From NCBI GenBank assembly GCA_022844045.1, contig JALHMM010000009.1, positions 42,948 through 106,947 of the forward strand: 64,000 nt of DNA. Reading direction: 5' to 3'. The translations under genes and the position numbers were made by a program. The notes beneath the pieces were generated by a model. It searched no databases and was not told the DNA's origin. It was given only the letters and a program-made list of their open reading frames with translations. Shown one piece after another: positions 53,752 through 62,040 of the stretch; positions within the stretch are counted from its first letter, which is position 1, and each line of letters begins with the position of its first letter. The stretch comes from Reyranellaceae bacterium (lineage in GTDB: Bacteria > Pseudomonadota > Alphaproteobacteria > Reyranellales > Reyranellaceae).

Positions 53752-54345
53752 GTGAGCGATACGTCGAGGATCGCCGTCTCCGCTGTCCAGCCGGGAGTCG
53801 ACGACTCCGCTGAGCTGATCGAGGCCGTCGCGCAGCGCCGGGATCGCGCCGCTTTCGCCGAGCTGTTCCGCCGCTTCGCGCCTAGGGTGAAGGCGTTCGT
53901 GATGCGTTCTGGCGCGGACCCCGACTTGGCTCAGGAGGTGGCGCAGGAAACGATGGTCCTTGTCTGGCGCCGAGCCGAGACGTTCGACCGGACCCGCGCC
54001 GGGGCGGCGACCTGGATCTTCACCATCGCGCGTAACAAGCGTATCGACCTGCTGCGCCGCGCTACCCACGCCGGCTTCGACCCCGAGGACTACGTGCTGT
54101 TCTCGACCGAAGCGCCGGAAAGTGCCGACAACGCCGCGATTGGCCGCCAGGTGCGCGAGCGCATCGGCGCCGTGATGCAGGCGCTGACCCCGGATCAGAT
54201 CGAAGTGCTGCGCATGGCCTTCTTCCAGGACAAGTCGCATTCGGTCATCGCCCGGGAGATGAAGCTGCCCCTGGGTACCGTGAAGTCGCGCATCCGCTTG
54301 GCGCTGTCGCGCCTGCGCGAGGCAATGCAGAGTGACGTCCCATGA
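53752..54345 (+). CDS. ECF sigma factor, ECF11/RpoE-like
   Basis: The protein is 197 residues. Sigma region 2 covers about residues 30-105 (FAELFRRFAPRVKAFVMRSG, AQEVAQETMVLVWRRAETF, IFTIARNKRIDLLRR) and region 4 about 135-190 (LTPDQIEVLRMAFFQ, GTVKSRIRLALSRLRE). The VMRSGADPDLAQEVAQE form and the ChrR-like partner place it in ECF11, the singlet-oxygen/photo-oxidative stress group of alphaproteobacteria. I prefer GTG 53752 as start, but 53683 is possible. The stop overlaps the anti-sigma start (ATGA). Confidence 0.92.
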   Translation: MSDTSRIAVSAVQPGVDDSAELIEAVAQRRDRAAFAELFRRFAPRVKAFVMRSGADPDLAQEVAQETMVLVWRRAETFDRTRAGAATWIFTIARNKRIDLLRRATHAGFDPEDYVLFSTEAPESADNAAIGRQVRERIGAVMQALTPDQIEVLRMAFFQDKSHSVIAREMKLPLGTVKSRIRLALSRLREAMQSDVP

Positions 54346-54995
54346 TCCACAATCCCGCACCGTCCGAGCTGCTGCTCGACTATGCCAGCGGCGCCCTGGC
54401 CGAGGGGCCGGCGCTGCTGGTCGCCAGCCATCTTGCCTACAGCGAGGAAGCGCGCGCCGATGTCGCAGCGTTCGAGGCGGCCGCCGGCGACATGCTGGCG
54501 TCGATGCCAGCCGAAGTGCTGCCCGACGATGCCCTAGCCCGCACCCTGGCGCGCATTGACGCCGAACCGGCACCAGCGCCGGCGGCTAGGCCCAAGGACG
54601 CCGCCCTGGAGATCGTCGGCACCGCGATCCCGGCGCCCCTGCGTCGCTATCTTCCGCACGACGCCCGCTGGCGGCCGGCATGGGGTGGAATCGAGGAGAT
54701 CGAGCTGCCGCTGGGCGACAAGAGCTACCGCGCCACTCTGATGCGCATCGGGGCGGGTCGCGGCCTCCCGGGCCACCGCCATGCCGGTAGCGAGTACACG
54801 CTGGTTCTGTCCGGCAGCTTCAGCGATGGTCGGGGGCGCTTCGACCGCGGCGATATCTGCGTCGCCGACGCATCGGTCGAGCACAAGCCGGCGGCCGACC
54901 TCGACCAGCCCTGCATCTGCCTGGTGATCGCCGAGGCGCCGGTGCGGCTGACCGGCATTTTCGGCCGTTTTCTCAATCCCTTCCTGAAGCGATAG
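54342..54995 (+). CDS. ChrR-like anti-sigma factor lacking zinc cysteines
   Basis: The 217-residue protein has the ChrR two-domain layout. The N-terminal anti-sigma domain is HNPAPSELLLDYASGALAEG, then HLAYSEEAR. In ChrR, His-x3-Cys-x2-Cys plus an early His bind zinc. Here His3 and His30 remain but the cysteines are Ser34 and Ala37. The C-terminal cupin keeps its metal residues His145, His147, Glu151 (GHRHAGSEYTLV) and His181. It should hold the upstream sigma factor inactive until stress, but by a binding mode that does not need the usual zinc site. The four-base overlap implies paired synthesis. Confidence 0.88.
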   Translation: MIHNPAPSELLLDYASGALAEGPALLVASHLAYSEEARADVAAFEAAAGDMLASMPAEVLPDDALARTLARIDAEPAPAPAARPKDAALEIVGTAIPAPLRRYLPHDARWRPAWGGIEEIELPLGDKSYRATLMRIGAGRGLPGHRHAGSEYTLVLSGSFSDGRGRFDRGDICVADASVEHKPAADLDQPCICLVIAEAPVRLTGIFGRFLNPFLKR

Positions 54996-55097
54996 GCCGC
55001 GTCTGACGCGCCTACGGTAGACCTCGGGCCATGCGTTGACCCGGCGCGCCGGCGTGGGCGATGCTCCGCGCGCTTGTGGTTCCGGGGGATCGACATC

Positions 55098-56600
55098 ATG
55101 GCGTACCGCGTTCTGATCGCGCAGTTCATGCACGAGACCAACACGTTCTCGAAACTGCCGACCACGTTGGACGACTACCGCCGGCGCTGGTTGGCTCCTG
55201 GTTCGGAACTGGCCAGCCGCTTCAAGGGCACGAAGACCGAAATTGGCGGGTTGCTCGACGCCGCGGGCCGGTACGGCTGGGACCTCGTGCCCTCGATCGC
55301 CGCCAACGCCACGCCCTCGGGCAGACTGACTGCGGAGACCTGGGCGTATATCCGCGACGGCATCGTCGAGAGCGCGCGCAAGGCCGGCAAGATCGACGGC
55401 ATCTGCCTGGCCTGCCATGGCGCGGCGGTCACCGAGACATCGGACGACCCGGAGGGCGAACTGCTCGAGGCTTTGCGCTCCATCGTCGGGCCCGACGTGC
55501 CGATCAGCATGACGCTCGACCTGCACGCCAACGTCACCGACCGCATGGCGTCGCTGGCCAGCGCGCTGATCAGCTACCGAACCTATCCGCATATCGACCA
55601 GTACGAGCGCGCGCAGCAGGGCGCGGCGCTGGTCCAGGCGGCGATGGAGGGCAGGAAGCGGCCCCGCTGCCTGGCGCTGCAGCCGGCGACGATCTCAGGC
55701 GCGGATGGCGGGCGCACGACCCAACCGGGGCCGATGCTCGATCTGCTGGCCAGGGCTGATGCTTTCGAGAAGGAGCCGGGCATCAACGTGGTCAGCGTTC
55801 AGGCCGGCTTTGGTCCGTCGGATATCCCCAATGTCGGCCCGTCGATCGCCGTGAGCTACGAACCCGGCCAGGAAGCCCGCGCCCGCGACATCGCCCGTCA
55901 GCTTTGCCAGGAGATCTGGGATCGCAAGGCGGAGAAGACCGTGGGCATGGCCAGCGTCGAGGAGGCCATGGCGCGGCTGAGATCGCGCGGCGACGCGGCC
56001 GGGCCTCTGGTGCTGGCCGATGGCACGGACAATCCCGGCGGCGGCGCCTATGGCGATGCCACGCGCTTGCTGAAGGCGTTGATCGACGCAGACGCGCGGG
56101 ACGCGGCGGTGGGCACGATCTTCGACCCCGCGGCCGTGCGGGCGGCGATGAAGGCCGGTGTCGGCAACAGCGTCACCGTCGATCTCGGCGGCCACCACGA
56201 TCCCGAATTCGGCGCGCCGATCCGCGTGACGGCGATGGTGCGATTGCTGTCGAACGGCGAATTCGTCAATGACGGGCCGATGCAGCAGGGCGTGGCGACG
56301 TCCATGGGTCCGACCGCCGTGCTGCGCATCGGCGGCATCGATGTCATCGTCATTTCCAATCGCATCCAGACCATCGACCGCCAGGTCTTTCTCAGCCAGG
56401 GCATCGACCCGTCGCGCCGCCGCGTACTGGTGGTCAAGAGCGTGCAGCATTTCCGCGCCGCCTTCGCGCCCATCGCCAGCGAGATCATGGTCGTGGATTC
56501 CGGCGCCCTGTGCTCGCCCGATGTGCGACGGTTCAAGTACACCAAGCTGCGCCGGCCGGTCTGGCCGCTCGACGAGGTGGCTTCGCCCTTCCCGAACTGA
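55098..56600 (+). CDS. M81 (MlrC-like) metallopeptidase-family protein
   Basis: The 500-residue protein resembles MlrC, the M81 enzyme that degrades linearised microcystin, and its wider family. The N-terminal signature is FMHETNTFS (His12, Glu13), with metal-type segments LACHGAAV and LDLHANVT and the C-terminal SADG-like stretch VLADGTDNPGGGAYGD. Most members have no link to microcystin and probably cleave small amides or peptides. It reads in the same direction as the sigma/anti-sigma pair, 102 bases downstream, and could be a target or unrelated. Confidence 0.88.
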   Translation: MAYRVLIAQFMHETNTFSKLPTTLDDYRRRWLAPGSELASRFKGTKTEIGGLLDAAGRYGWDLVPSIAANATPSGRLTAETWAYIRDGIVESARKAGKIDGICLACHGAAVTETSDDPEGELLEALRSIVGPDVPISMTLDLHANVTDRMASLASALISYRTYPHIDQYERAQQGAALVQAAMEGRKRPRCLALQPATISGADGGRTTQPGPMLDLLARADAFEKEPGINVVSVQAGFGPSDIPNVGPSIAVSYEPGQEARARDIARQLCQEIWDRKAEKTVGMASVEEAMARLRSRGDAAGPLVLADGTDNPGGGAYGDATRLLKALIDADARDAAVGTIFDPAAVRAAMKAGVGNSVTVDLGGHHDPEFGAPIRVTAMVRLLSNGEFVNDGPMQQGVATSMGPTAVLRIGGIDVIVISNRIQTIDRQVFLSQGIDPSRRRVLVVKSVQHFRAAFAPIASEIMVVDSGALCSPDVRRFKYTKLRRPVWPLDEVASPFPN

Positions 56601-56667
56601 GGCGCCGATCAGTCAACTCGGACCGTGCCCAAGCGCCCCTGGCAAGGTGACAGCATGGTATCGTCGT

Positions 56668-57078
56668 TCAGGATGCCTGGCCGCGGTGCAGGCCGGCGAG
56701 CCAGTCGCGTGCCTCGGCCATGCTGGCGCAGATCCTGAGCGGCCGGTCGGCACTGGCGGTGCGATCGGCGAACAGCAGAGTCATGTCACGCACCTCTTCC
56801 GACCTGGCGATGAAGGCGACCGCGCCGAGTGGTCCCAGCGTGCCGTTGGCCGTCGTCGCCGCGACGGCTTGAGCGATGGCGCGGATCTCGCCGGCCTTCA
56901 ACGTCACAGTCGCGTGCGAAAGATCGATGATCCGCCCATAGGACAGGACGCCGCTCTGGAAGAGTTCCTTGGCGAGGGCGATCAGATCCATAAGCGTCAC
57001 CTCGCCGGATCCAGTGGCGATCGCAAGGCGTTCGGCATGATAGATGGTCAGGGAGATCGGCAAGGCCCGTTTCGCCAT
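56668..57078 (-). CDS. STAS/SpoIIAA-like protein of unknown function
   Basis: The 136-residue protein has an alternating strand-helix pattern like STAS or SpoIIAA-like folds. It opens with MAKRALPISLTIYHAERLAI, then GEVTLMDLIALAKELFQ, a strand YGRIIDLSHATV and GEIRAIAQAVAATTA. Such proteins occur often in Bradyrhizobium and relatives with no known role; the fold may bind nucleotide or lipid. No signal peptide is present. It starts just downstream of tRNA-Val. Confidence 0.65.
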   Translation of the reverse strand: MAKRALPISLTIYHAERLAIATGSGEVTLMDLIALAKELFQSGVLSYGRIIDLSHATVTLKAGEIRAIAQAVAATTANGTLGPLGAVAFIARSEEVRDMTLLFADRTASADRPLRICASMAEARDWLAGLHRGQAS

Positions 57079-57097
57079 GCTGGGACGCGCGGGGCAT

Positions 57098-57172
57098 TGG
57101 TGGGCGCGGTAGGGATTGAACCTACGACCCCACCCGTGTGAAGGGTGTGCTCTCCCGCTGAGCTACGCGCCC
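57098..57172 (-). tRNA. tRNA-Val (CAC)
   Basis: The reverse strand folds as a full tRNA: acceptor GGGCGCG/CGCGCCC, D arm GCTC...GAGC, anticodon loop with CAC between CACCC-type stems, and T arm GTAGG-TTCAATC-CCTAC. The discriminator is A and CCA is encoded (57098-57100). It reads GUG valine codons, frequent in such a GC-rich genome. Confidence 0.96.
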
Positions 57173-57209
57173 GATGGAGGCGCGGTATAGGGTGCCGGAC
57201 CGGCGCTGT

Positions 57210-57908
57210 CTAGGGTCTCGGCGGCCGCAGGCGGGCCAGCGCGGCGGGGATGTCGGCGAAGCGCTCGACCACGGCATCGGCGCCCAGAAGGTGCGCCGGC
57301 GTTTCAGTGTAGCCCCAGGATACCGCCACGGTCGGCAGGCCGGCGAGCTGGCCGGCGTGCACGTCGTGCACCGAGTCGCCGACCATGGCCGCCTGGGCGC
57401 GATCGGCGCCCATGCGCGCCAGCAGCCGCAGGATGTGGCCGGGGTCGGGCTTGCGCACGTCGAAAGTGTCCGCTCCGGCGACATCGCTGATCATCGCCAT
57501 CAGGTCCAGCCGCTCCAGCACGTCGCGCGCCGAGGCCTCCTGCTTGTTGGTGCACACCGCCAGACGGACGCCGGACGCCGCCAGCGCCGCGAGGGTTTCG
57601 GCGACCCCGTCATAGACGCGCGTATGCACGACCGGCCGCTCGGCGTAGTGGCGCGCGAAGTCGCGTACCCGCGCCGCTAGCGCCGCGCCGTCGAGGCTCA
57701 CGCCGCGCAGTGCGAAGGCTTTGCGGGTACGTACCCGGCCGCCCTCGCCCATCAAGGAGCGCATCGTCGCCTCGTCGAGCGGGTCCAGCCCGTGCTCGGC
57801 CAGCACCCGATTGACCGCCTCGCCGACGTCGCGGGCGCTGTCGATCAGGGTGCCGTCCAGGTCGAAGACGATCGTGTGAAAAGGAAGGGTGGTGAGGTCC
57901 AGCGGCAT
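57210..57908 (-). CDS. gph: Phosphoglycolate phosphatase (HAD family)
   Basis: The 232-residue protein has HAD motif I FDLDGTLIDS (Asp16, Asp18), motif II in AVCTNKQ, motif III Lys in RKPDPGH and motif IV VGDSVHDV. This matches Gph, which removes 2-phosphoglycolate formed during DNA repair or the oxygenase reaction of RuBisCO. The start at 57908 precedes MPLDLTTLPFHTIVFDLDG, as expected. It is divergent from glmU with 100 bases between. Confidence 0.9.
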   Translation of the reverse strand: MPLDLTTLPFHTIVFDLDGTLIDSARDVGEAVNRVLAEHGLDPLDEATMRSLMGEGGRVRTRKAFALRGVSLDGAALAARVRDFARHYAERPVVHTRVYDGVAETLAALAASGVRLAVCTNKQEASARDVLERLDLMAMISDVAGADTFDVRKPDPGHILRLLARMGADRAQAAMVGDSVHDVHAGQLAGLPTVAVSWGYTETPAHLLGADAVVERFADIPAALARLRPPRP

Positions 57909-58008
57909 ACGCCGCCTCTCTTGCGGCAGGGGATGATCGATGGCAAGGGGGGCCGCGCATGGTAGTCTCGGAACCGCCCGTTCCGGCGGGCCAACCAACA
58001 CAGGAACG

Positions 58009-59370
58009 ATGCCCCTGACCCTCTCAGTCGTCGTGCTGGCGGCGGGCGCCGGCAAACGGATGAATTCGGATCTGCCCAAAGTGCTGCACCGCGTCGCGGG
58101 CGTGCCGATGGTCGCGCACGTGGTCTCCGCCGTGCGCGCGCTGCAGCCCTTGAGGGTGGTCGTCGTGGTCGGCGCCGGGCACGAGGCGGTCGGCCGTGCC
58201 GTCGCACCCTGTGCGACGGTCGTACAGGACCCGCCAAAGGGCACTGGCCACGCGCTGATCACGGCGCTGCCGGCGCTGCGCGGCGGCGGCGAGGTGCTGG
58301 TGGTGCTGGGCGATGCGCCGCTGCTGACCGCCGATACGACGCGCCGGCTGGTCGAGGCGCGCCGCGCGGCCGGGGCGGCCGTCGCCGTCCTGGGTTTCCG
58401 CGCCGCCGATCCAACGCCCTATGGCCGGCTGGTTTGCGACGCGGCCGGCGAGCCGCTGAAGATCGTCGAGGCGCGCGATTGCACGCCGGAGCAGGTCAAG
58501 ATCGACCTGGTGAACTCCGGCGTCATGGCCTTCGACGGCGCGCTGTTGCCGGGGCTGCTCGAACGGCTGCGTCCGACAAACGCGCAGGGCGAGTACTACA
58601 TCACCGACCTGATCGAGCATGCGCGAGCCGACGGCCGGCGCTGCGTCGTGGTCGAAGGGCCAGAGGCGGAGTTCCTCGGTGTCAACTCGCGCGTCGAGCT
58701 GGCGGCCGTCGAGGCGGCGATGCAGGACCGCCTGCGCCGGCGCGCGATGGATGGTGGCGTGACCATGATCGATCCGTCGTCGGTCTGGCTGAGCGCCGAC
58801 ACGGTGCTGGGTCGTGACGTGCGAATAGAGCCCCACGCCGTGTTCGGGCCAGGCGTGCGAATCGGCGATCGCGCGGAGATCAAGGCCTTCTGCCACATCG
58901 AAGGCGCCGAGATCGGCGACGACGCCGTCGTCGGTCCCTATGCGCGCGTACGGCCGGGCAGCCGTATCGGGCGCGCGGCGCATATCGGCAATTTCGTCGA
59001 GGTCAAGAACGCCACGCTGGGCGATGGCGTGAAGGCCAACCATCTCGCTTATCTCGGCGACGCCGATATCGGCGCGCGTAGCAATATCGGCGCTGGCGTC
59101 ATCTGCGTGAACTACGATGGTTTCGGCAAGTGGCGCACCGTGATCGGCAGCGAGGCCTTCATCGGCTCGAACGCCGCGCTGGTGGCGCCGGTGCGCGTCG
59201 GCGATCGCGCCAACGTCGCGGCCGGCAGCGTGGTCACGTCGGACGTCGCCGATGAGGCGATGGCGTTCGGTCGCGCGCGCCAGGAGGACAAGCCCGGCCT
59301 GGCGCCCAAGATGCGCGAACGGCTGAAAGCGCGCGCCGCCGATCCCTCCATGAAGAACCGCAAGGCCTGA
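58009..59370 (+). CDS. glmU: Bifunctional UDP-GlcNAc pyrophosphorylase / GlcN-1-P acetyltransferase
   Basis: The 453-residue enzyme makes UDP-N-acetylglucosamine for peptidoglycan and lipid A. The uridyltransferase domain (residues about 1-230) starts LAAGAGKRMNSDLPKVLH and includes PKGTGHALITALP. The acetyltransferase domain is a left-handed beta-helix of hexapeptide repeats (from about 250; AEIKAFCHIEGAEIGDDA, IGNFVEVKN, GVICVNYDGFGKW). ATG 58009 follows GGAAC. glmS begins 16 bases after its stop, so the two steps of amino sugar supply are in one operon. Confidence 0.96.
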   Translation: MPLTLSVVVLAAGAGKRMNSDLPKVLHRVAGVPMVAHVVSAVRALQPLRVVVVVGAGHEAVGRAVAPCATVVQDPPKGTGHALITALPALRGGGEVLVVLGDAPLLTADTTRRLVEARRAAGAAVAVLGFRAADPTPYGRLVCDAAGEPLKIVEARDCTPEQVKIDLVNSGVMAFDGALLPGLLERLRPTNAQGEYYITDLIEHARADGRRCVVVEGPEAEFLGVNSRVELAAVEAAMQDRLRRRAMDGGVTMIDPSSVWLSADTVLGRDVRIEPHAVFGPGVRIGDRAEIKAFCHIEGAEIGDDAVVGPYARVRPGSRIGRAAHIGNFVEVKNATLGDGVKANHLAYLGDADIGARSNIGAGVICVNYDGFGKWRTVIGSEAFIGSNAALVAPVRVGDRANVAAGSVVTSDVADEAMAFGRARQEDKPGLAPKMRERLKARAADPSMKNRKA

Positions 59371-59386
59371 GGAAGGACCCTCCACG

Positions 59387-61210
59387 ATGTGCGGCATCAT
59401 CGGCATCATCGGCAACGCGCCGGTTACGCCCCTGCTGGTCGACGCTCTCAAGCGCCTCGAGTATCGCGGCTACGACTCCGCCGGTGTGGCCACCCTGATC
59501 AACGGCCACATCGATCGTCGTCGCGCCGAGGGCAAGCTGGTCAACCTCGAGGCGCGACTGCGGGCCGAGCCGCTCTCCGGCACGATCGGCATCGGCCACA
59601 CGCGCTGGGCGACGCATGGCAAGCCTAGCGAGCGCAACGCGCATCCCATCGCCACCGACCGCGTGGCCATCGTGCACAACGGCATCATCGAGAACTTCCA
59701 GGAGCTCAAGGACGAGCTGGCGGCCGAGGGGCGCCGCTTCGAGAGCGACACCGACACCGAGGCGGTCGCGCAACTGCTGACGTCGTATCTGGAGCGCCAG
59801 ATGACGCCGGAAGCGGCGATGGGCAAGGCGATGGGGCGCCTGCGCGGCGCCTTCGCGCTGGTGGCGATGTTCAGTGGTCGTCACGATATCCTGATGGGGG
59901 CGCGCCGCGGCAGCTCATTGGCGGTCGGCCACGGCGACGGCGAGATGTATGTCGGCACCGACGCGCTGGCACTGGCGCCGTTCACCAGCCGTGTGACGTA
60001 TCTCGAGGACGACGACTGGGTGGTCCTGAGCTCGTCCGGCTGCACCGTCTACCAAGGCGAGACCAAGGTCGAGCGGCCGGAGAAGAAGAGCGGTCTGTCG
60101 GGCGCGCTGATCGGCAAGGGCAACCATCAGCACTTCATGCTGAAGGAGATCTACGAGCAGCCGGCGGTGGTCGGCGACACGCTGCAATACTATCTCGACC
60201 CGGCGACGCGTACGGTGCGGACGCCGGCGATGCCGTTTGATTGGACCGACGTCAGCCGCCTCACCATGACGGGCTGCGGCACGGCGTTCTACGCCTGCAT
60301 GGTCGCGAAGTACTGGTTCGAGAAGCTGGCGCGCCTGCCGGTCGAGATCGAGGTCGCCTCGGAGTTCCGCTACCGCGAGCCGCCGCTGCCCGAGGGCGGC
60401 GTATGCATCGCCGTCTCGCAGTCGGGCGAGACCATCGATACGCTGGAGGCGATGCGCTACGCCAAGTCGCAGAAACAGATCCTGCTGTCGGTGACGAACG
60501 TTCCGGAGAGCGCCATCGCGCGGTTCTCGCACGCCGTGCTGCCGACGCTCGCCGGACCGGAGATCGGCGTCGCCTCGACCAAGGCGTTCACCACCCAGCT
60601 CGTCGTGCTGCTCAGCGCCGCCATCGCCGCCGGCCGCGCGCGCGGAACCTTGTCGCGGGCGGAGGAAGAGCGCCTGGCGCTGGCGATGATCGAGCTGCCG
60701 GCGCGCATCAACGAGACGCTCAACATGGAGGGCGATTACCGCCGGATCGCCGAGAACACGCTCGCCGCGGCGCGCGACGTGCTCTATCTCGGCCGCGGCT
60801 CCTCCTTCCCGGTCGCGCTCGAGGGCGCGCTGAAGCTCAAGGAGCTCAGCTACATCCACGCAGAGGGCTATGCCGGCGGCGAGATGAAGCACGGGCCGAT
60901 CGCGCTGATCGACGATGCGGTGCCGGTCGTCGTCGTGGCGCCCAGCGATTCGATCTTCGACAAGATCGCTTCGAATTTCGAGCAGGTGCGCGCGCGCGGC
61001 GGCAAGCTGGTGCTGCTGAGCGACGCCCGGGGCGTGGCGAAGCTGGGCGCCAAGGCCGAGACCTCGATCGCCGTGCCCGACATCGATCCTGTCGTGGCGC
61101 CGATCCTCTACACCGTCGCGGTACAGCTGCTGGCGTATTACACGGCGCTGGCCAAGGGCACCGACATAGACCAGCCGCGTAACCTCGCCAAGAGCGTCAC
61201 CGTCGAGTAG
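59387..61210 (+). CDS. glmS: Glutamine-fructose-6-phosphate aminotransferase
   Basis: The 607-residue enzyme makes glucosamine-6-phosphate from fructose-6-phosphate and glutamine. The N-terminal nucleophile Cys2 is in MCGIIGIIGN, followed by the class II glutaminase domain with RWATHGKPSERNAHP. Two SIS domains follow (TGCGTAFYACMVAKYW, SQSGETIDTLEA, and LGRGSSFPVALEGALKLKE). Length equals E. coli GlmS. There is only a 16-base spacer upstream, so no glmS ribozyme is present. Confidence 0.97.
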   Translation: MCGIIGIIGNAPVTPLLVDALKRLEYRGYDSAGVATLINGHIDRRRAEGKLVNLEARLRAEPLSGTIGIGHTRWATHGKPSERNAHPIATDRVAIVHNGIIENFQELKDELAAEGRRFESDTDTEAVAQLLTSYLERQMTPEAAMGKAMGRLRGAFALVAMFSGRHDILMGARRGSSLAVGHGDGEMYVGTDALALAPFTSRVTYLEDDDWVVLSSSGCTVYQGETKVERPEKKSGLSGALIGKGNHQHFMLKEIYEQPAVVGDTLQYYLDPATRTVRTPAMPFDWTDVSRLTMTGCGTAFYACMVAKYWFEKLARLPVEIEVASEFRYREPPLPEGGVCIAVSQSGETIDTLEAMRYAKSQKQILLSVTNVPESAIARFSHAVLPTLAGPEIGVASTKAFTTQLVVLLSAAIAAGRARGTLSRAEEERLALAMIELPARINETLNMEGDYRRIAENTLAAARDVLYLGRGSSFPVALEGALKLKELSYIHAEGYAGGEMKHGPIALIDDAVPVVVVAPSDSIFDKIASNFEQVRARGGKLVLLSDARGVAKLGAKAETSIAVPDIDPVVAPILYTVAVQLLAYYTALAKGTDIDQPRNLAKSVTVE

Positions 61211-61225
61211 CGCGCGGAGGGTCGG

Positions 61226-62020
61226 ATGGATCTCGAAGCGAAGAAGCGCCAGCTGCTCGAGGACGGGTGCTGCGTCGTGCCCGGCGTCCTGACGCCGGCC
61301 GAGACCGATGACGTGCGCGCACGTCTGTGGCGCGCGGCCGAGGAGAGTGAGCGGCAGGGCGTGCCGACGCGGCAGATCGGGCTGGATCCGAACGAGCACA
61401 ATGTGCGTGTCTTCTATCTGCTCGAGCGCGATGCGATCTTCCGCGAGCTGATCCAGCATCCGACCGCGATCGATTTCGTGACCGCGCTGCTGAGCGGCGA
61501 CTTCCTGATCTCCAACTTCACGGCCAACATCGCCTTGCCGGGCAGCCAGTCGATGAAGCTGCATTCTGACCAGGGCATCGTCGTGCCGGAGCCATGGCTG
61601 CAGCCTTGGAGCGTCAACGTCATCTGGTGCCTCGATGACATCGACGCCGAGAACGGCGCCACGCGCTACATCCCCGGCAGCCATCGGATCCGCACGGCGT
61701 CGGAGCTTCCCGAGAATGCGGCCGAGAAGACCGTGCCATTCGAAGCGCCGGCGGGTTCGATCGTCGTTATGGACGGCCGCGTCTGGCACACATCGGGCGC
61801 CAATGTTTCCCAGTCGCGCGAGCGCGCCCTGCTGTTTGGCTACTATTCGCGCTCCTTCGTGCGCCAGCAGCAGAACTGGAACGCTAGCCTGTCGCCGGAA
61901 ACGCTCGCCGAGCTGTCGCCACAGCTACAGGCATGGCTTGGGCTGGAGGCGCGCGCCAATGTGAAGCTGGGCGCCGGGCTGAGGATCCACCCGGCGCCGG
62001 GTCGGCGGCCGACGACGTGA
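61226..62020 (+). CDS. Phytanoyl-CoA dioxygenase family (PhyH) protein
   Basis: The 264-residue protein is an Fe(II)/2-oxoglutarate dioxygenase of the PhyH group. The iron facial triad is His113 and Asp115 in KLHSDQG and His188 in VWHTSG, and the 2-oxoglutarate Arg is probably Arg198 or Arg200 in SRERALLFGYY. The block ENGATRYIPGSH is typical of the family. It could hydroxylate a small metabolite. It follows glmS by 15 bases and may share that transcript, although no functional link is evident. Confidence 0.9.
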   Translation: MDLEAKKRQLLEDGCCVVPGVLTPAETDDVRARLWRAAEESERQGVPTRQIGLDPNEHNVRVFYLLERDAIFRELIQHPTAIDFVTALLSGDFLISNFTANIALPGSQSMKLHSDQGIVVPEPWLQPWSVNVIWCLDDIDAENGATRYIPGSHRIRTASELPENAAEKTVPFEAPAGSIVVMDGRVWHTSGANVSQSRERALLFGYYSRSFVRQQQNWNASLSPETLAELSPQLQAWLGLEARANVKLGAGLRIHPAPGRRPTT

Positions 62021-62040
62021 TCGCGGACTGACGGCCACCC

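Noticed and set aside
59371..59386. Possible glmS ribozyme or leader regulation
   Set aside because: Only 16 bases separate glmU and glmS, far too few for the ribozyme.
59915..61789. 624-codon frame antisense to glmS
   Set aside because: glmS is unambiguous on the plus strand; the antisense product has no recognisable domain and the typical His/Arg/Asp skew of shadow frames.
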